From Rhyzopertha dominica (lineage: Eukaryota; Arthropoda; Insecta; Coleoptera; Bostrichidae), in NCBI GenBank assembly GCA_025024175.1, contig QCXZ01000064.1:53899325-53963324 (forward strand): a DNA stretch of 64,000 nucleotides, written 5' to 3'. Made by a program: the position numbers and the translations under genes. Positions 32,556 to 44,459 of this stretch are shown in pieces; position 1 is the stretch's first letter, and each line of letters opens with the position of its first letter. The notes below the pieces were generated by a model. The model ran no database searches and was not told the DNA's origin. It saw only the letters and a list, made by a program, of their open reading frames with translations.

Positions 32556-34838
32556 TGGTCCCCCTCACGGTAGCATGCATAATTGACACACATTATTTGG
32601 CTCGAAAAATCTGGAAGATGTGGCGAAACGTCGTCCAATAATAAAGTGTTAAATAAAACATATGCAGTCCGGAATATCTCGATAACCTCCCTCATAATTA
32701 ATAAATTTCTAAATAATGGATTATTTAATTCTACCTGTTTATAATAGCAGAACTGTTTACTGAATATTGTTTTCGTTAGTGAAATTTTAATAGCATTATA
32801 TGTTGCTCGATCGTCAATGTCCTCAATGGTCACATTATATAACTCTTTTATTCTACATGCCCCCTATATCCCTAATATAATTGCTACTTTAAATCCAAGG
32901 AGATGATATTTAGCACCTGCTCATATTTTAAGTACGTACAGTTAAATCACCTAATTAACCTTATGAAGGAACCGGGGCATGTACTTCTTAGTAAATACTT
33001 CGACCTTTTTGATTTATAATCAACATTTTTATATTTAAGGCAACCAATTAATGTTGAAAATGTTGTTGCTTCCTTGATTTGTCAGGAATTAGTGTAAAGC
33101 TTAACACTACATGAATATAGGGACGAATCGCTCATTTAACAAACGTTGCTATTTAAAATTATTGGAAATGCAACAACGCATTGTAAACCCTAAATCATTG
33201 ACAACTACAAATTTTTCCAGAATTGTCAATTTGAACAATTAAAATAGCCCTTACTGAACATCAACAAACATCAGTAAAGTGGTTGTTTTAAAGACTGGCA
33301 TTTTTTGCTATACTAGTTCTCCCAGTTGTGTTTTTACTTTATAAACGGAAAATTGTTGAATTTTGTGGTCCTTATATGCCTGATACATTTATTGGCTAAT
33401 TAAACGCACAAGCGATGCTTCTGATCGTTGTATTAATATAACATGTTATGTAAAAACATGACGTAATATCACAATGCATTTCGGAATGCACGAACGTAGG
33501 CATAATGAAAAGTCTCGTTATATGTATATGTCCTGTCTGACCTGCCAATCCACTTCTGCACTAGATTAGCGATTAATAACAACAATCAATCTTGCTGATT
33601 GCATCACGCAAGTGCTGTACCATAAAACTTATAATTATTCTCGGTGCCTCCATAAATTACATTACAAGCGTGCCATTCTTCCATAAAATTGTTATTAATT
33701 AAATTTATTTCTCATTATAGGCCTGAACTATAGCAGTTCTTTTTCGTTTTTGTTTTCCTTTTTTGGTAATGCTTTGTAATGCGATCAGGGCGGCCATGTA
33801 CGGACAACAGATAGCTATCTAATAGCAATATCGGTGCAGCAATTACAGGACCAATATCAATTACGATACTATCTGGAGCAGTTGCGTTATTGTGGTAGGT
33901 GGGCTAATGAATTTGTCTGCGTTTCACGTGGGTATTGTATGCACTTTTAAGATAAAATACAGCTAACTAAAACGAATGCAAATTAGATAAATGCCAGGAT
34001 CATCTACTTTCCTAAATAATATACATATTTACTGTGTCCTACTTTGCATTCCCTTTCATAGCTCACTAAATGAGCAAATAAATATTACTTTTATTCATTG
34101 GTCACATCTGATCTCAAAATACCAAACTATTCATTATTATTATTATTATTAACTTTAAACATTAACTAAGCGCTTTGCAAAACATAAAAAAATACGGGTG
34201 TATTATTTTTTCAAGCAGATTCATATTCTGCAATATAAAATGGGGCTACAAGCTCATTTCAAGCTTGCGAAACTTTTGGTGTAAAAGTAAAACAAGCAAG
34301 ACAAGAAATTATTAAATTCTTTTACTTTACGTTTTGGCTTAAAAAGTTGTAAATTCGTTCGTTAAATATAACCAAGGATACGTTGAAATTTGTAAGATAT
34401 TTTGAGATTCTACCTACCACAGTACGAAATTCATATTAGAAAACAAACCAGAGCAACCACTGAACCACTGTTTAGAAATATTGTTCACTATGTGTAAAAT
34501 CGTTATGAAGCCTGCTTGCTCAAAAATAGTACACATTTGAATTATTTAAACAGTAAATGTAATTTTCATTTTGGAGAGTAGTATACTTATTCGTGATTGT
34601 CAAAATTTACTGATATTTTACAAGACTTCTAGGAATCATTACTGATTACTGCTTTTTAATTTTCAGGTATGTACTGTCCTATAAGAACAACGATCTGGAT
34701 AGCTGGACATGGCGGTAAGATGCTTAGTACACCTTTATCTAAATTTAAATCTATTAACTACACTACAAGATAAATTTCATATGACAATATAGTGTATCAC
34801 CTTAGCAGTCCGTTTTCTAATAAAAACTTAACTGACTG

Positions 34839-34919
34839 TCTTTGACACTTTGGTAGTGTAGTTAGCATCACTTTAAGGAGTTAACCCTACTATCCCGAGT
34901 TCGATTCCCGGTCAAAGAT
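34839..34919 (+). tRNA. tRNA-like sequence (pseudo-tRNA or SINE head)
   Basis: A perfect 7-bp acceptor stem TCTTTGA/TCAAAGA encloses 81 bases. A B-box/T-arm GAGTTCGATTCCCGG is clear, and GGTAGTGTAGTTAGC resembles a D-arm/A-box. The anticodon arm does not fold convincingly, though TTAAGGA could be a loop with AAG. It is more likely a degenerate tRNA or the head of a tRNA-derived SINE than a working tRNA. Confidence 0.45.
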
Positions 34920-37900
34920 GAATAATTTTTTAGATATATTGCATTTTTACTCAAGTAACAATGCCCTGTTATTACCCTAATATGTATATAAAAAGATTTT
35001 GACAAATGGTTCAGCATTTTTCCTCGAAATAGTGTGGCTCCATCTATACATTATTAAACATTTTAACCTAGTTTTGACTTTTTTTTATAAAGACAACAAA
35101 TACGGGGAATGTTTTGAGTAAGAAGTAGTATCGCATTTTTTATTTACTTACGTACTTTATTAACTGCCATTAAGAAGATTACCATTACACAAGTATTTGA
35201 CATTCAACAAAGACTTTTCCTGGGTTTTCTAATTAAACGAAATAATATCTGTATTAATTCTTCATCAATTTTGCATTTTATTTGGGAGATAACTAACGTA
35301 TACTTACGTAAGTCATTAACACGTCGATTAATTTATGGAAATGCTTTTTTGTCGGTCTGCCCCGTTGCTTATGAAGATGTTCGATAAATTTCCAGCCGTA
35401 ATTTGCATCTGCCCCAGAACATCGTCCCACATCGATCATGGTCCCGAATTCACTTAGTGCTTGCCGCTCACGTGTTCATTATTATTCCGGTTAAATTTTA
35501 ATTTGCTACTTTGCCGCATAAAACCGTATTATTACCGGTACATACGCATCAAATAAATTATTATCGGCAGTTGCGGTATCTCAAAACTGCTATTCGCTTT
35601 CTGAATTATGGAGCAAGGTAATATAGAAATGCGATACAGGAGGATGAAAGGAGCTAAATTGCCATATGCTTAAGCGGAATTGATAAGAGATAGAATAGTT
35701 TTTAGTTATTTCCCGATCTTTTCGTTTAGCTTTAGGGGTATTGTACTTATATAATTAAAATTGTTGGGGTGCTATTTGAAATTTTTAAAATTTAAAGGAA
35801 AAAATCTGTATTCCGTTAGTTCAAGGTCCCTATATCTGTAAAATGTAAGTATGTAAGTTATTAAGCCACGAGTTTATAAAGTTAACTGCTAACCAAAATT
35901 TTTAACAGTCAAACTGATCACTAGCTTTAATTATGCCGGGCAATTATTATAGTCAGGAGTCGAGGTACTTAGCTAGACAGGAGTTGTTCATAAAAGAGAG
36001 TTGCAACCCTACACAGCGTTGAAAACTGTTAGATTAAAGTATAATTTCTGACCTGACCTGACCCGACCTGACCTGGCCAATACTAAAAAAAAATTACTTT
36101 TATTTCTTAGTCCCAACTCTGCACCACGACAACTGGATTTTGATTGATACAAGGATAGAAAAGGCATACTAAAAACGAGTACCATTTGTTTATACTCCTG
36201 TAACTAGAGACAACAAAATCATAAAACTAGATTGTCTCAGAAAAAAAACATAAAATTACAAGTCTATTTATTCCATTTTGTCAATCAAATGAGATCACGA
36301 ATTGGAAGAATGTATAATAAAGGCTTTTTCTATAAAGATTTCAAAATTTTAGAATTATTTGTACGTGTCAGAGTGTACTCAATAACTATCTTAAATAAAA
36401 GACATTTATATGAACAATTTAAAACTTTTAATAATGAAAACATACAAATATTGAAGACTCACTGCTTTTGGCAATACCTATAGATAGTATTGTGTTGCCC
36501 ACTTGCGCCTTTTGCTCCCAGTAACATCGCTTACCTAGGCGTATACATAAGAGAAGCCAGATTTGTTCCATATTGCCTACAACGGGACTATAGCCATGTT
36601 GATAAGGATTAATAAGTCGAAACAGCTGTCCACGGTTATTGACATTTTGTCTGTCAATTTACCTGTTGAATTTTAATTTTAATGACAACTGGAAAATTTA
36701 AGCAATTTGGTGACGCTGATTGGTTCACAAATACTTGTCTCACTTCTTAATGAGTTGTATAAACTCCATTTTTTTAAAGATAAGAACACAAAGTATCCTA
36801 AAATACACCTTTACTTTCGAACAAATTCACCAAATTGTTTGTTGCCTAAATTTACTTCATTATCACTTAAATATTGTCTATAGCGAGGTCTATAGGCGAA
36901 TACTAACATCAATACATGTGAGAAATAATGCATTCAGGAAAACTATCTTTTTGAATGTGTTTTGGACTGGCGGAATTAAGAAGTCGCTCGCTTAATCCAA
37001 CCATCCATTGAAAACTGATGAAATGTGATGCGTCATTGATGATATTTACCGAGGAGTACGCGACAATGTTATTGAGAATTTCATCAAAAGAGCCAGCGGA
37101 GCAACGATTTGTACTATGTTTTGCTTCATACTTAATCGGAATGTCTGTTCTTTAAGCTGCAATTTTTAAATAGAAGCGTCTAATAGGAAAACAAAAAAAT
37201 TGCACTCTAGTTATACCACCCCTTTATATCAAATTAATATTGATTATTTATTTAAAAAAGGTCGTTTTGAATGCAAGCTCACTGTTGACTTAATCTTTGC
37301 GCATATTTTGTAATCACCCGTCAAACTAGTTGAGCTAATCAGTTGTACTGTTAATTCATACATAAGCCGTCTCAATTAATTTAAACACCCTATCCAACTA
37401 TATCAACAGCATCATTTTCCAGCCGATGGATTGCGTTGATTAAACGGAATGTCATTGATATAATCCGTCATAAAACATTCTCGGAAGCTTCTCAGTAAGT
37501 GCAAAATTACTTCAAAACAAGTACATAAATATACGTATGAGAATCCATCACCTCATCGTCTCGTATTGCATTCCTTAATTGTGGAAAGAAGGATCAGATT
37601 GCTAATATCATATGCTAGAAGGGGTTTTAATTTATAGCTTATTAAATAACATATTACAAATTCAAATCTCGAAGTCTTCGCTTATTGGACATGATTTGTC
37701 TTCGTAGCACGTTTGTTATGGTAATTGATCTCGCAGTAATTTATTGTGTGGAGTGTGGAATTCATAACTAGTAGAAATTATGTTTCCTGCTTTAATTGAT
37801 ATGAATTTATACAGATTTTTCTTATGCAATATTAAATAATAACCAAATTATTAAATAATTTATATCTTTCTTTCAAGGTTCGGTCTTTTACGTTTGACAT

Positions 37901-38815
37901 TTGCTGCTGTTCCAAACAGCCACTTATTCGTTGAGCATCTCGTTAAGGCTTCAATTTAGAATATAGCGGCCAATTTCTCTTTTGTTTGAATACCTTAAAT
38001 TTTTAATAAATTTGTCTCATTCCCTTCTTGTGTAGTTTTACATGAGATCTGATGGGTGACGTTCCACTGTACTAAAATGCTATTTTACAACATGCTGATT
38101 AGGCAAAGTATTTTATTTTAATCCATTAATAAATGACCGGATGCTTAATACCCTTAAGCAGAATGGTATTTCCATTTTTTGCATGGTAAACTTGTTAGAG
38201 GACACTCNATTTCTTATTTTAAACAGTACATGTAATATCAGCGTTACGGCGGNCCAGCTTANTATGACAAGTGAATCGCTGAACATAAACTATCACTTGG
38301 ATATCTAGATCCCTAGATATGGATAGAATAGGTTATAAGAATTAAAATTAAGGAATAACNCCGAGATCAGACCTCANAATTTTCCAGAATTACTATTAAT
38401 GATTTTATTATTAATTCCGATTTTTCGAATTAGGAAAAGTCATAACTGTTTCTGACTGTACGGTTTGTTCAAAATGTATAATACTGTTTGTCCAGCGCAT
38501 GTATATTTTTTAGTGGTCATGATGTTATTGTCTATGTTGAAGGTGAACTGATTTATGCTTCTTCTCCCAATTGACGTGACCGCTTTATATTTATCAGGCA
38601 CTATCTACAAATTATACCCTTTTATTTATAACTGTATTTGCATCACGTACACTTAATTGCACTTGGTTTTACCCATAATTAAAAAGACCAGATATTCCGA
38701 TTCCAAAGGGTTGGTACGAAACGATCTAATGAATCTTATTAAGTACGAGGACCAGTACAAAATAATTCAAGATAATGAGTTAAACTCATTTCTCACATTC
38801 AAAATTCATAGTAAC
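34920..38815. other. Non-coding stretch; GC-richer block at 35320-35600
   Basis: 35320-35600 has higher G+C, no frame, and includes a CACGTG E-box (about 35469) and TAATT-type homeodomain-like sites, so it may be regulatory. Plus frames at 36232-36483 and 36720-36995 show no family. A second quiet block with TTGATT/TAATT motifs lies at 37360-37500. Several N bases lie at 38208-38380. Confidence 0.35.
36048..36077 (+). repeat. Short (CCTGA)n run, TCAGG-telomere-like
   Basis: About six pentamers of CTGAC with one CCGAC variant. The complement TCAGG is the beetle telomere unit. Too short to be a telomere; could be a chance simple repeat. Confidence 0.6.
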
Positions 38816-38819
38816 TAAC

Positions 38820-39780
38820 AGGCAGTGCTTCTTGACAATTCTTTCTTTATTTTGTCTCTTAGCCTTTCGTTTATTATTCTCTCGAATAATTTCCTTACAC
38901 AACCTTACAGACATATATTGGTCTAAAAGTTGTGTTATCCGTGACTGTTTTTTTTTCAAATTTGGCTATTTTCCAGATTTCTGGAATATTCGTAATATAT
39001 CCGATCCATAAGTACATCGGTTTCTTAAGAAACGTACAGGGTTTTGTTTTTCCGAGACTCTTTATACATGCTTGAATAATGGTCCTCTTTTAGAATATTT
39101 GATGTGAGTTTTTCACTTAGATTTTCAACAGATTCCTTAAATTTATTTTCAAAATTGACTCCATGTTGCTTCTTAGTGATCCACTTACCTACCTATTAGT
39201 ATTATCCATCTTGAGCAAATTTTGAACAAGACCGTATTATTGATCACTTAAAGTGATAACTTTTGGCTATTACGCCAATATTGGATACGTGGAAACCTTT
39301 TAAAAGGCTGAAGTCTCTGCGTCATTTGCCACTTCCAATTCCATCTCTTCTAGCAATTCGTTGAGGATTTCTCCTCTTATATCTGCGTTAAAATCTCCTG
39401 CAACTACTACAGTCCATATGGATCATATACTTTTCATAGTTCTAGCAATTCTCTGCAGCTTTACTGAATTCTTTGTTTGTTGAATTGGGAGATAAGTAAC
39501 ATAAGCAAGCTGATAATCCCTCTTCCAGTTGAACCTAAGTATATGCATTCCCGTCCCCATGGGCCGATATTCCTAATTTTTATTTACAATTGTAATCGCT
39601 TTATTAATAATTCCTCTATGTCTAATCCACTCTTTTTTCTAATTAACTCCTTGTTGGATTCAGACAGAAGAACTAAGTCAATCAATATAGGTCTCTCAGT
39701 TTTTTCTTTAAAAGGAGCTATGCTACCCTACCCATTTGCTTGGCAACATCTGATATTATTTCTCTTACGTTTTGTTTATT
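38820..39780 (-). pseudogene. LINE-F: AP-type endonuclease and RT start (R1/LOA-like)
   Basis: Minus-strand reading gives DLVLLSESNKELIRKKSGLD, GRECIYLGSTGRG, then VVAGDFNADIRGEILNELLE (the GDFNA motif of AP endonucleases) near 39345-39415. NFENKFKESVENLSEKL follows, and GCVRKLFERIINERLRDKI, the RT N-terminal motif, lies near 38840-38905. The LLLSEPN-like start and KLFERIIN motif point to an R1/LOA-type clade, distinct from the other LINEs here. Frames are broken by stops, and the RT palm is missing below 38820. Confidence 0.7.
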
Positions 39781-39970
39781 TCTCGTTAAGTGTACATTAC
39801 TATTTGGAGTGGCCATTTTTATAGATTGTTTTTTCGCCTATTGTCAATTTCGTTCATCAATTGCAAGCATCTACAGCTTTCTGCTTCATGGAAATTGCTG
39901 TTACGCAGAGGACAGTAACCACTATCGTTGCATTCTTTTTTAGATACCCTACTTGTCCACACTTATATCG

Positions 39971-40006
39971 TGACCTGACCTGCCCTGACCTGACCTAACT
40001 TGAACC
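39971..40006 (+). repeat. Second short CCTGA/CCTAA pentamer run
   Basis: TGACCTGACCTGCCCTGACC followed by TGACCTAACT. It mixes TCAGG-type and TTAGG-type complements. It ends about 160 bp before the DIRS-type element. Confidence 0.6.
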
Positions 40007-40195
40007 ACAGCTTATCCATACTCATTTTCACCTCGGTGGATATTTAAAATATAAATGACGACATAATTTTCGATCTTGAGCAACTAACAATCAATCATCA
40101 ATCGGCTACCACGATGACAGTACTTTAGACTTTAGTTGCAAAAAACATTGACGTATATATGTGCCGGTTAGTTACCTGAAGTGAGGTTTGATCTT

Positions 40196-40268
40196 ATTTA
40201 TACGAAGCCCCGCCTAAAAAGATCACTAAAACCGTAGTACCCTCTCTAGGGTTGTAGGTGTCACACTA
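40196..40268 (+). repeat. DIRS left inverted terminal repeat
   Basis: Matches the reverse complement of 42073-42147, perfect over about 45 bases around ACTAAAACCGTAGTACCCTC and diverging toward the outer edge (CGAAGCCCCGCC versus CTTCGCCTCGC). Confidence 0.9.
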
Positions 40269-40373
40269 ATTTAAAGACAGAAACAAATTCTGTCCCCAAA
40301 CCTTCCCTCGTTTAAAGAAAATATGTCGCAACTTAATTGGGAGCAAGCTGAAAGCTAATGGGAAAGGGTGGGA

Positions 40374-40492
40374 GTGATCTTTTCAGGCGAGGCTTCGTAT
40401 AATTGAGATCGAACTTCACTTCCGGTAAGTTCGTTTGATCTATTAATTATACTTCGCCTCGCCCTCAAGATCACTAAAACCCTAGATGTTTA
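40374..40492. repeat. DIRS internal complementary region
   Basis: GTGATCTTTTCAGGCGAGGC through CACTTCCGGTAA matches the reverse complement of the left end (40172-40232). It is followed by ATTAATTATACTTCGCCTCG through ATCACTAAAACC, matching the right end. The two meet at GTAAGTTC, the expected circle-junction arrangement. Confidence 0.85.
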
Positions 40493-40660
40493 AAGCAAGT
40501 TGCGACATTAGAGAACACTTTATTTAGAGCAAATACAGGATTACAATGGTATAGTCAAAAGCTTAATGCATTAGCAACTGAAATCTGGAATATATGGTAT
40601 ACTCATGAGAACCAAGCAGAAACTAATGTATCACAATTAAAATAATTGTTAATCACTGAC

Positions 40661-41330
40661 TTACAATAGTGTGAGCCAAATGGTCTCGTTAACATTTACA
40701 CGAGGTCGATTATAAAAACGATCAAATGTTTGTGAAGTATTAGACCAACCAGCAGCTTTGCGTATCACATCTATTGACACACCCTTTTTGTAAGTTTTAG
40801 ACACCGCAGCATGTCGTGTATTGTATGCAGAGAATTTGGAAGTGTCCAAACCACTATCTCTAAAAAGTCTGCGTAGTGACTTGGTGATAAGGTTGTCTAT
40901 TGCACATGAAAACTATGTCTCAAGTTTTCTGTTTTCACTCAATAGTGTTTTAATGTGGGGCCACACACAAATGTTCAGTAAAATAAGGCAAGAACATGGA
41001 TGGTTGGGTTCGCACCTTTCTAGAAGTTTTAATAAGCAATGGTATGTTAATAATGAATCCCTTTTGTTCTTCAATGTTTTGAATTTGAATTAAGGATAAA
41101 GTCTGTATACGTTGTGTTGTTGTTGAATAAAAGGNGTGGCTAATTTTGAAGCCAGTTGTCCTAGTGTGAGAGTGCCATTANCCCCCAGGGAATGCAGACG
41201 ATCCAAAACAATTNTAGGATCCCACATGTAGTCATATTTTGGGGTAACAGGCCTAAGTTTGAAAATTCCTTTAAAGAATCTTCGCATCCTATAATCATCA
41301 GCAAGCCCAGTTGGTGCTAACAAAGCAATG
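40661..41330 (-). pseudogene. Tyrosine recombinase of the DIRS-type element
   Basis: The C-terminal catalytic part (40661-40849) reads DTSKFSAYNTRHAAVSKTYK, IRKAAGWSNTSQ and FDRFYNRP, giving the Arg of the H-x-x-R box, the Trp/His position and the nucleophile Tyr. In shifted frames come LRRLFRDSGL and RTQPSMFLPYF. The N-terminal part (41090-41323) gives KYDYMWDP-IVLDRLHSLG and TLTLGQLASKLA. The first catalytic Arg (usually in RVQTL) is missing where this segment ends. Frameshifts and three N bases are present. Confidence 0.8.
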
Positions 41331-41372
41331 GCAGATGTGGCATTGTTGAGCGTATCATAAAGAGCTCCTTCT

Positions 41373-42070
41373 TCAAATCATGAAGTAAGTAAGGGATTGA
41401 GATAGTGCCTTCTTGCAAAATTCCCACCATTTTCTTAGAGGACTTGACGCCAAATAGAATCTGTTATCGAGGTCAGTGAAATACTTATAGTGTTGGATCC
41501 CTTTTGACTCGAGGGCTTCTCGGACAAGCGCCCTGCCACCAGGGAAAGAGTTTGCCACAAGTACCACGGGCTCAATTACAAGAAGGTTTGAAAACAAAGG
41601 GTTGGGAAGGCCAAAAAGGAACTACCAAAATTTCTTCAGTCTCATCCGTAATAATCTTACGAATAATCTTAAGTATGAGAATGAATGGTGGAAAGGCATA
41701 AAAGAAAAAAGGTTTCCAGCTTAGAGTAAATGCATCGGCCGTTACTGCGTCTGGAAAATAAAATTTTCACATTTCTTGTTTCAGCGATTTGCAAAAAGGT
41801 CTATGTCCGGAGTGCCAAATATTGATTTTATAATACCAAAGGCATTAGCTGAAAGGGACCACTCTGTTTTACATGGAAGTTTTTTTGATTCCCTATGCGC
41901 CAGGATATTATCAGACGACTTTATTTTTCAAATGAACTCCAGTGTACAAACCTTATACACACTAGCGAAGAATGAAGGTTTGGGGAAGGGGCACAGAACA
42001 TATTATAATCTGTGGGAAGGGGCTTGGAGTAGATACTTACATAACCGACAGATTTTGTTTCTGTATTTAA
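41373..42070 (-). pseudogene. RNase H C-terminus and linker of the DIRS-type element
   Basis: From 42070 down: NILAHRESKKLPCKTEWSLS and FGTPDIDLFANR, the conserved TEW-L...F-P-DLFA-R block that closes DIRS RNase H. It is followed by DAFTLSWKPFFFYAFPPF, VVPFWPSQP, and VLVANSFPGGRALVREALES in the linker to the recombinase. Everything upstream (RT, gag) is absent, and the right ITR starts within a few bases. The plus-strand frame 41776-42075 is a shadow. Confidence 0.8.
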
Positions 42071-42072
42071 AG

Positions 42073-42147
42073 TAGTGTGACACCTACAACCCTAGAGAGG
42101 GTACTACGGTTTTAGTGATCTTGAGTGCGAGGCGAAGTATAATTATA
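42073..42147 (-). repeat. DIRS right inverted terminal repeat
   Basis: Reverse complement of the left ITR. It directly abuts the truncated coding region, showing where the internal deletion ended. Confidence 0.9.
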
Positions 42148-42159
42148 ATGGAACTCACT

Positions 42160-44170
42160 GCATATGGAATTGGCATCGAGTTACATTGCTAGGACTACCC
42201 TAAATTACACAAATGAAATATCGTGTGTCGTCCCGCACATTAAAATTTGATAGTTTTAACCTATGCCTTCTATTGCTTACATCATGAATACTACTATTTT
42301 GCTTTCAGATTAATTCAACTCGTAACAAACGGTGGTAGGAAAATTATTCTGTTTCAAACATTTTCTTAAATCCACCAACAACTACGCAAAAGGTTCCTAA
42401 TTTCCGTCATGCGCACTGTTATAGCTCCCTAGGTAACTAAGTGCTCACTGTTATCAGTTTTATAAATAGCCAGAGAAATACAAATAATGCAATGGGAGTG
42501 AGAGAGAGGGGCGAAGGTATAAGTATAACCGTCAACGTCAATATTATAATATAAACATAGGAATAACCTGTAACTGTTTATCAGCAGTAGTATTCTTACA
42601 ACACAGAACAAAACACTTCTTAACGTAAGCCATTCTGACATTAAAAAAACAACAGATTACCCAAATACTTCGACAACATCTTGCTCCACCACTTAATCTG
42701 ACAAATAGGAAACTCGAAAGTTTGACCAAACTATGTAAACAAAAACGCATGGCTAGAGTTGTTAGGGTTATTCGTTACACATTTGACACATGCAGCACGT
42801 GCGAACGTGCGATGTTGTCAGCGGTACTTTACCTTTTTCTTCCTAACTAAGGCCAGAGATCGTCCTGACAGTTTCAAAATTTATCATATTGTTGTCATAC
42901 GAAAGTATACAAACTAAACATTATCAAGCTTCAAGCGTCCTTTAATTCCTCATAATAAAAACATTAGTTCTAAAGCAGGTTCGATGGTTAAAGTGCTTTC
43001 GTATTTCAGCAAAAGGCCAGTGAATGTGCTTATTATATTGAACTGTTCATACATTCCTCACGGTATCGCGAAAATTTGCCCACATTGGCAACGCGACGCA
43101 GCTCAAAAAAATGTAAACAAATATTACTTGCAATGCCGCTAGAGCACTGGCTATTATTGGTGTTTCTCGATTTCGTCAGCATGCGAACCTTTTACGTCAT
43201 CTCCGTGGCGGAATATCGAGGCATTTGAAACGGATATTGTAAAATCCATACTTTCGCATTTTTTTCTCGGCAAAGAAGAACCGGAAAAAAATCGAAAAAA
43301 AAATGTCTTTGTGCTTCAATTTTTATGTGCATTTTAAATGTAAAGTAAAAAAAATTGGGACGAACCCATTATATCAGTGAATACTGCAGCTCTTCATCAA
43401 TATTTGGCGCCAACCTTAAATCATTCTGTAACCGCCTTCAGCTACTTGCGATAACTGCTTTGGCATAAAATTGACGTGGAATCGCTGAGAATTCGCGCTG
43501 CTTATGCTAAATTAGATAAACGACTGCATTAAATTGCGGGCGTCGCTTGAAAATCATTTAATATGAGAGGTGTCCAGCATCATCCGTCTGCGCGATACGA
43601 TAAACCGGGCGCAGAAATGTGCAGACGTTAAAGTACAAGTTTAATTTAAATTTCTAGATAATTTCGTTTGGAGCAAAGGAGCCGCTGAGAGCTGGTTCTG
43701 ACGTTCTTTTTATTCGCTCCTGTTTACCACGTTCGTTCCACCACGCTGAAATTATTGTTAGCTCGCGATGGGGTTTAAACTGAAATAATCGCGGTAAAAA
43801 GTGCAATCGACGTGTGTGGGCACAGCCGGTAAACGTATGAAATTATCTGCGGAAGCGTAACTGCATAATTATTCTAATTCGATACGTTCGTATATGGGAA
43901 TCGTTTAATATTGTCAGGTTTGTTACGCTGGAATATACGTAATAAAAACTTGGTGAGTCGGTTGAGGTAGACGGCAAATTACCTTGCGTTCTAAGTTAAC
44001 AGCGGTTTAACACTTGCTCAGAATTTTCTGTTAGCTAAGCCATGTTTTTGTATTGCGTTTTTTATTTTAGCGTTATTTTTCACGTTACTTTACAGAGGGT
44101 GTGTAAGAAACTTATTAATAACAAAACTACGACTATACCATGTCGCCTGCGTCAAAACAATCTGTAGACA
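42160..44170. other. Non-coding; GC-richer block at 43400-43930
   Basis: No protein family recognised; 42429-42750 frames lack motifs. 42780-42830 holds a CACGTG. 43400-43930 is GC-richer, without frames, and lacks transposon features, so it may be a conserved regulatory block. 43080-43220 also has raised G+C with no assignment. Confidence 0.35.
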
Positions 44171-44173
44171 ACT

Positions 44174-44198
44174 GTTTCGGCTTATAAAGCCTCCTCAG
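44174..44198 (-). ncRNA. Hammerhead-ribozyme-like core
   Basis: The minus strand reads CTGAGGA, a stem GGCTT-TAT-AAGCC, then GAAAC. This is an exact CUGANGA / stem II / GAAAC core with a 5-bp stem and 3-base loop. Such motifs mark termini of Penelope-like elements and retrozymes. No Penelope protein is seen beside it. Stems I and III were not verified. Confidence 0.5.
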
Positions 44199-44459
44199 AA
44201 AAGCTATAGTCCCAACGCAGATAACACGACATACGACTTAGATATGGCTTCCCTTATATATGCCAAGGTAGGCGAGGTGTATGCGAAAATTAGAATGTGG
44301 ATGACACCATGCCATCTAGTGGCAATCATGATTCCTCGCGTTTGTTAAGTAAAAATGACGGCACTAGTTTTAGTGCAAGAGTGTTTATCATTTAAAAATT
44401 TTCTAATGCTTAAAGAAGTGTTAATCGGCATGGTTTATACTCTGGGGGAAGCAGAAAAC

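Larger units (their letters stand above)
30966..34838. other. Long non-coding stretch, no genes seen
   Basis: No protein family is recognised; open frames such as 32531-32833 (minus) lack motifs. 33400-33930 is somewhat GC-richer and includes a CACGTG E-box at about 33927. Other structure is listed separately (31638 hairpin, 32396 repeat). Confidence 0.4.
40170..42158 (-). mobile_element. DIRS-type retroelement, internally deleted, termini intact
   Basis: DIRS elements use a tyrosine recombinase instead of an integrase and have inverted terminal repeats plus an internal complementary region (ICR) that templates the circle junction. Here ITRs at about 40196-40268 and 42073-42147 share GATCACTAAAACCGTAGTAC followed by CCTCTCTAGGGTTGTAGGTG without mismatch. 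The ICR (40374-40492) carries the complement of the outer left end joined to the outer right end. Only the RNase H-to-recombinase part of the coding region remains on the minus strand; gag and the RT palm are gone. The ICR lies at the 3' side, as in canonical elements. Confidence 0.85.

Noticed and set aside
32531..32833. 100-codon minus frame
   Set aside because: No motif, and it covers the possible degenerate Penelope terminus on the other strand.
39477..39824. 115-codon plus frame
   Set aside because: Antisense to the LINE-F endonuclease, whose GDFNA motif is on the minus strand.
41776..42075. 99-codon plus frame inside the DIRS element
   Set aside because: Antisense shadow of the RNase H/linker region.
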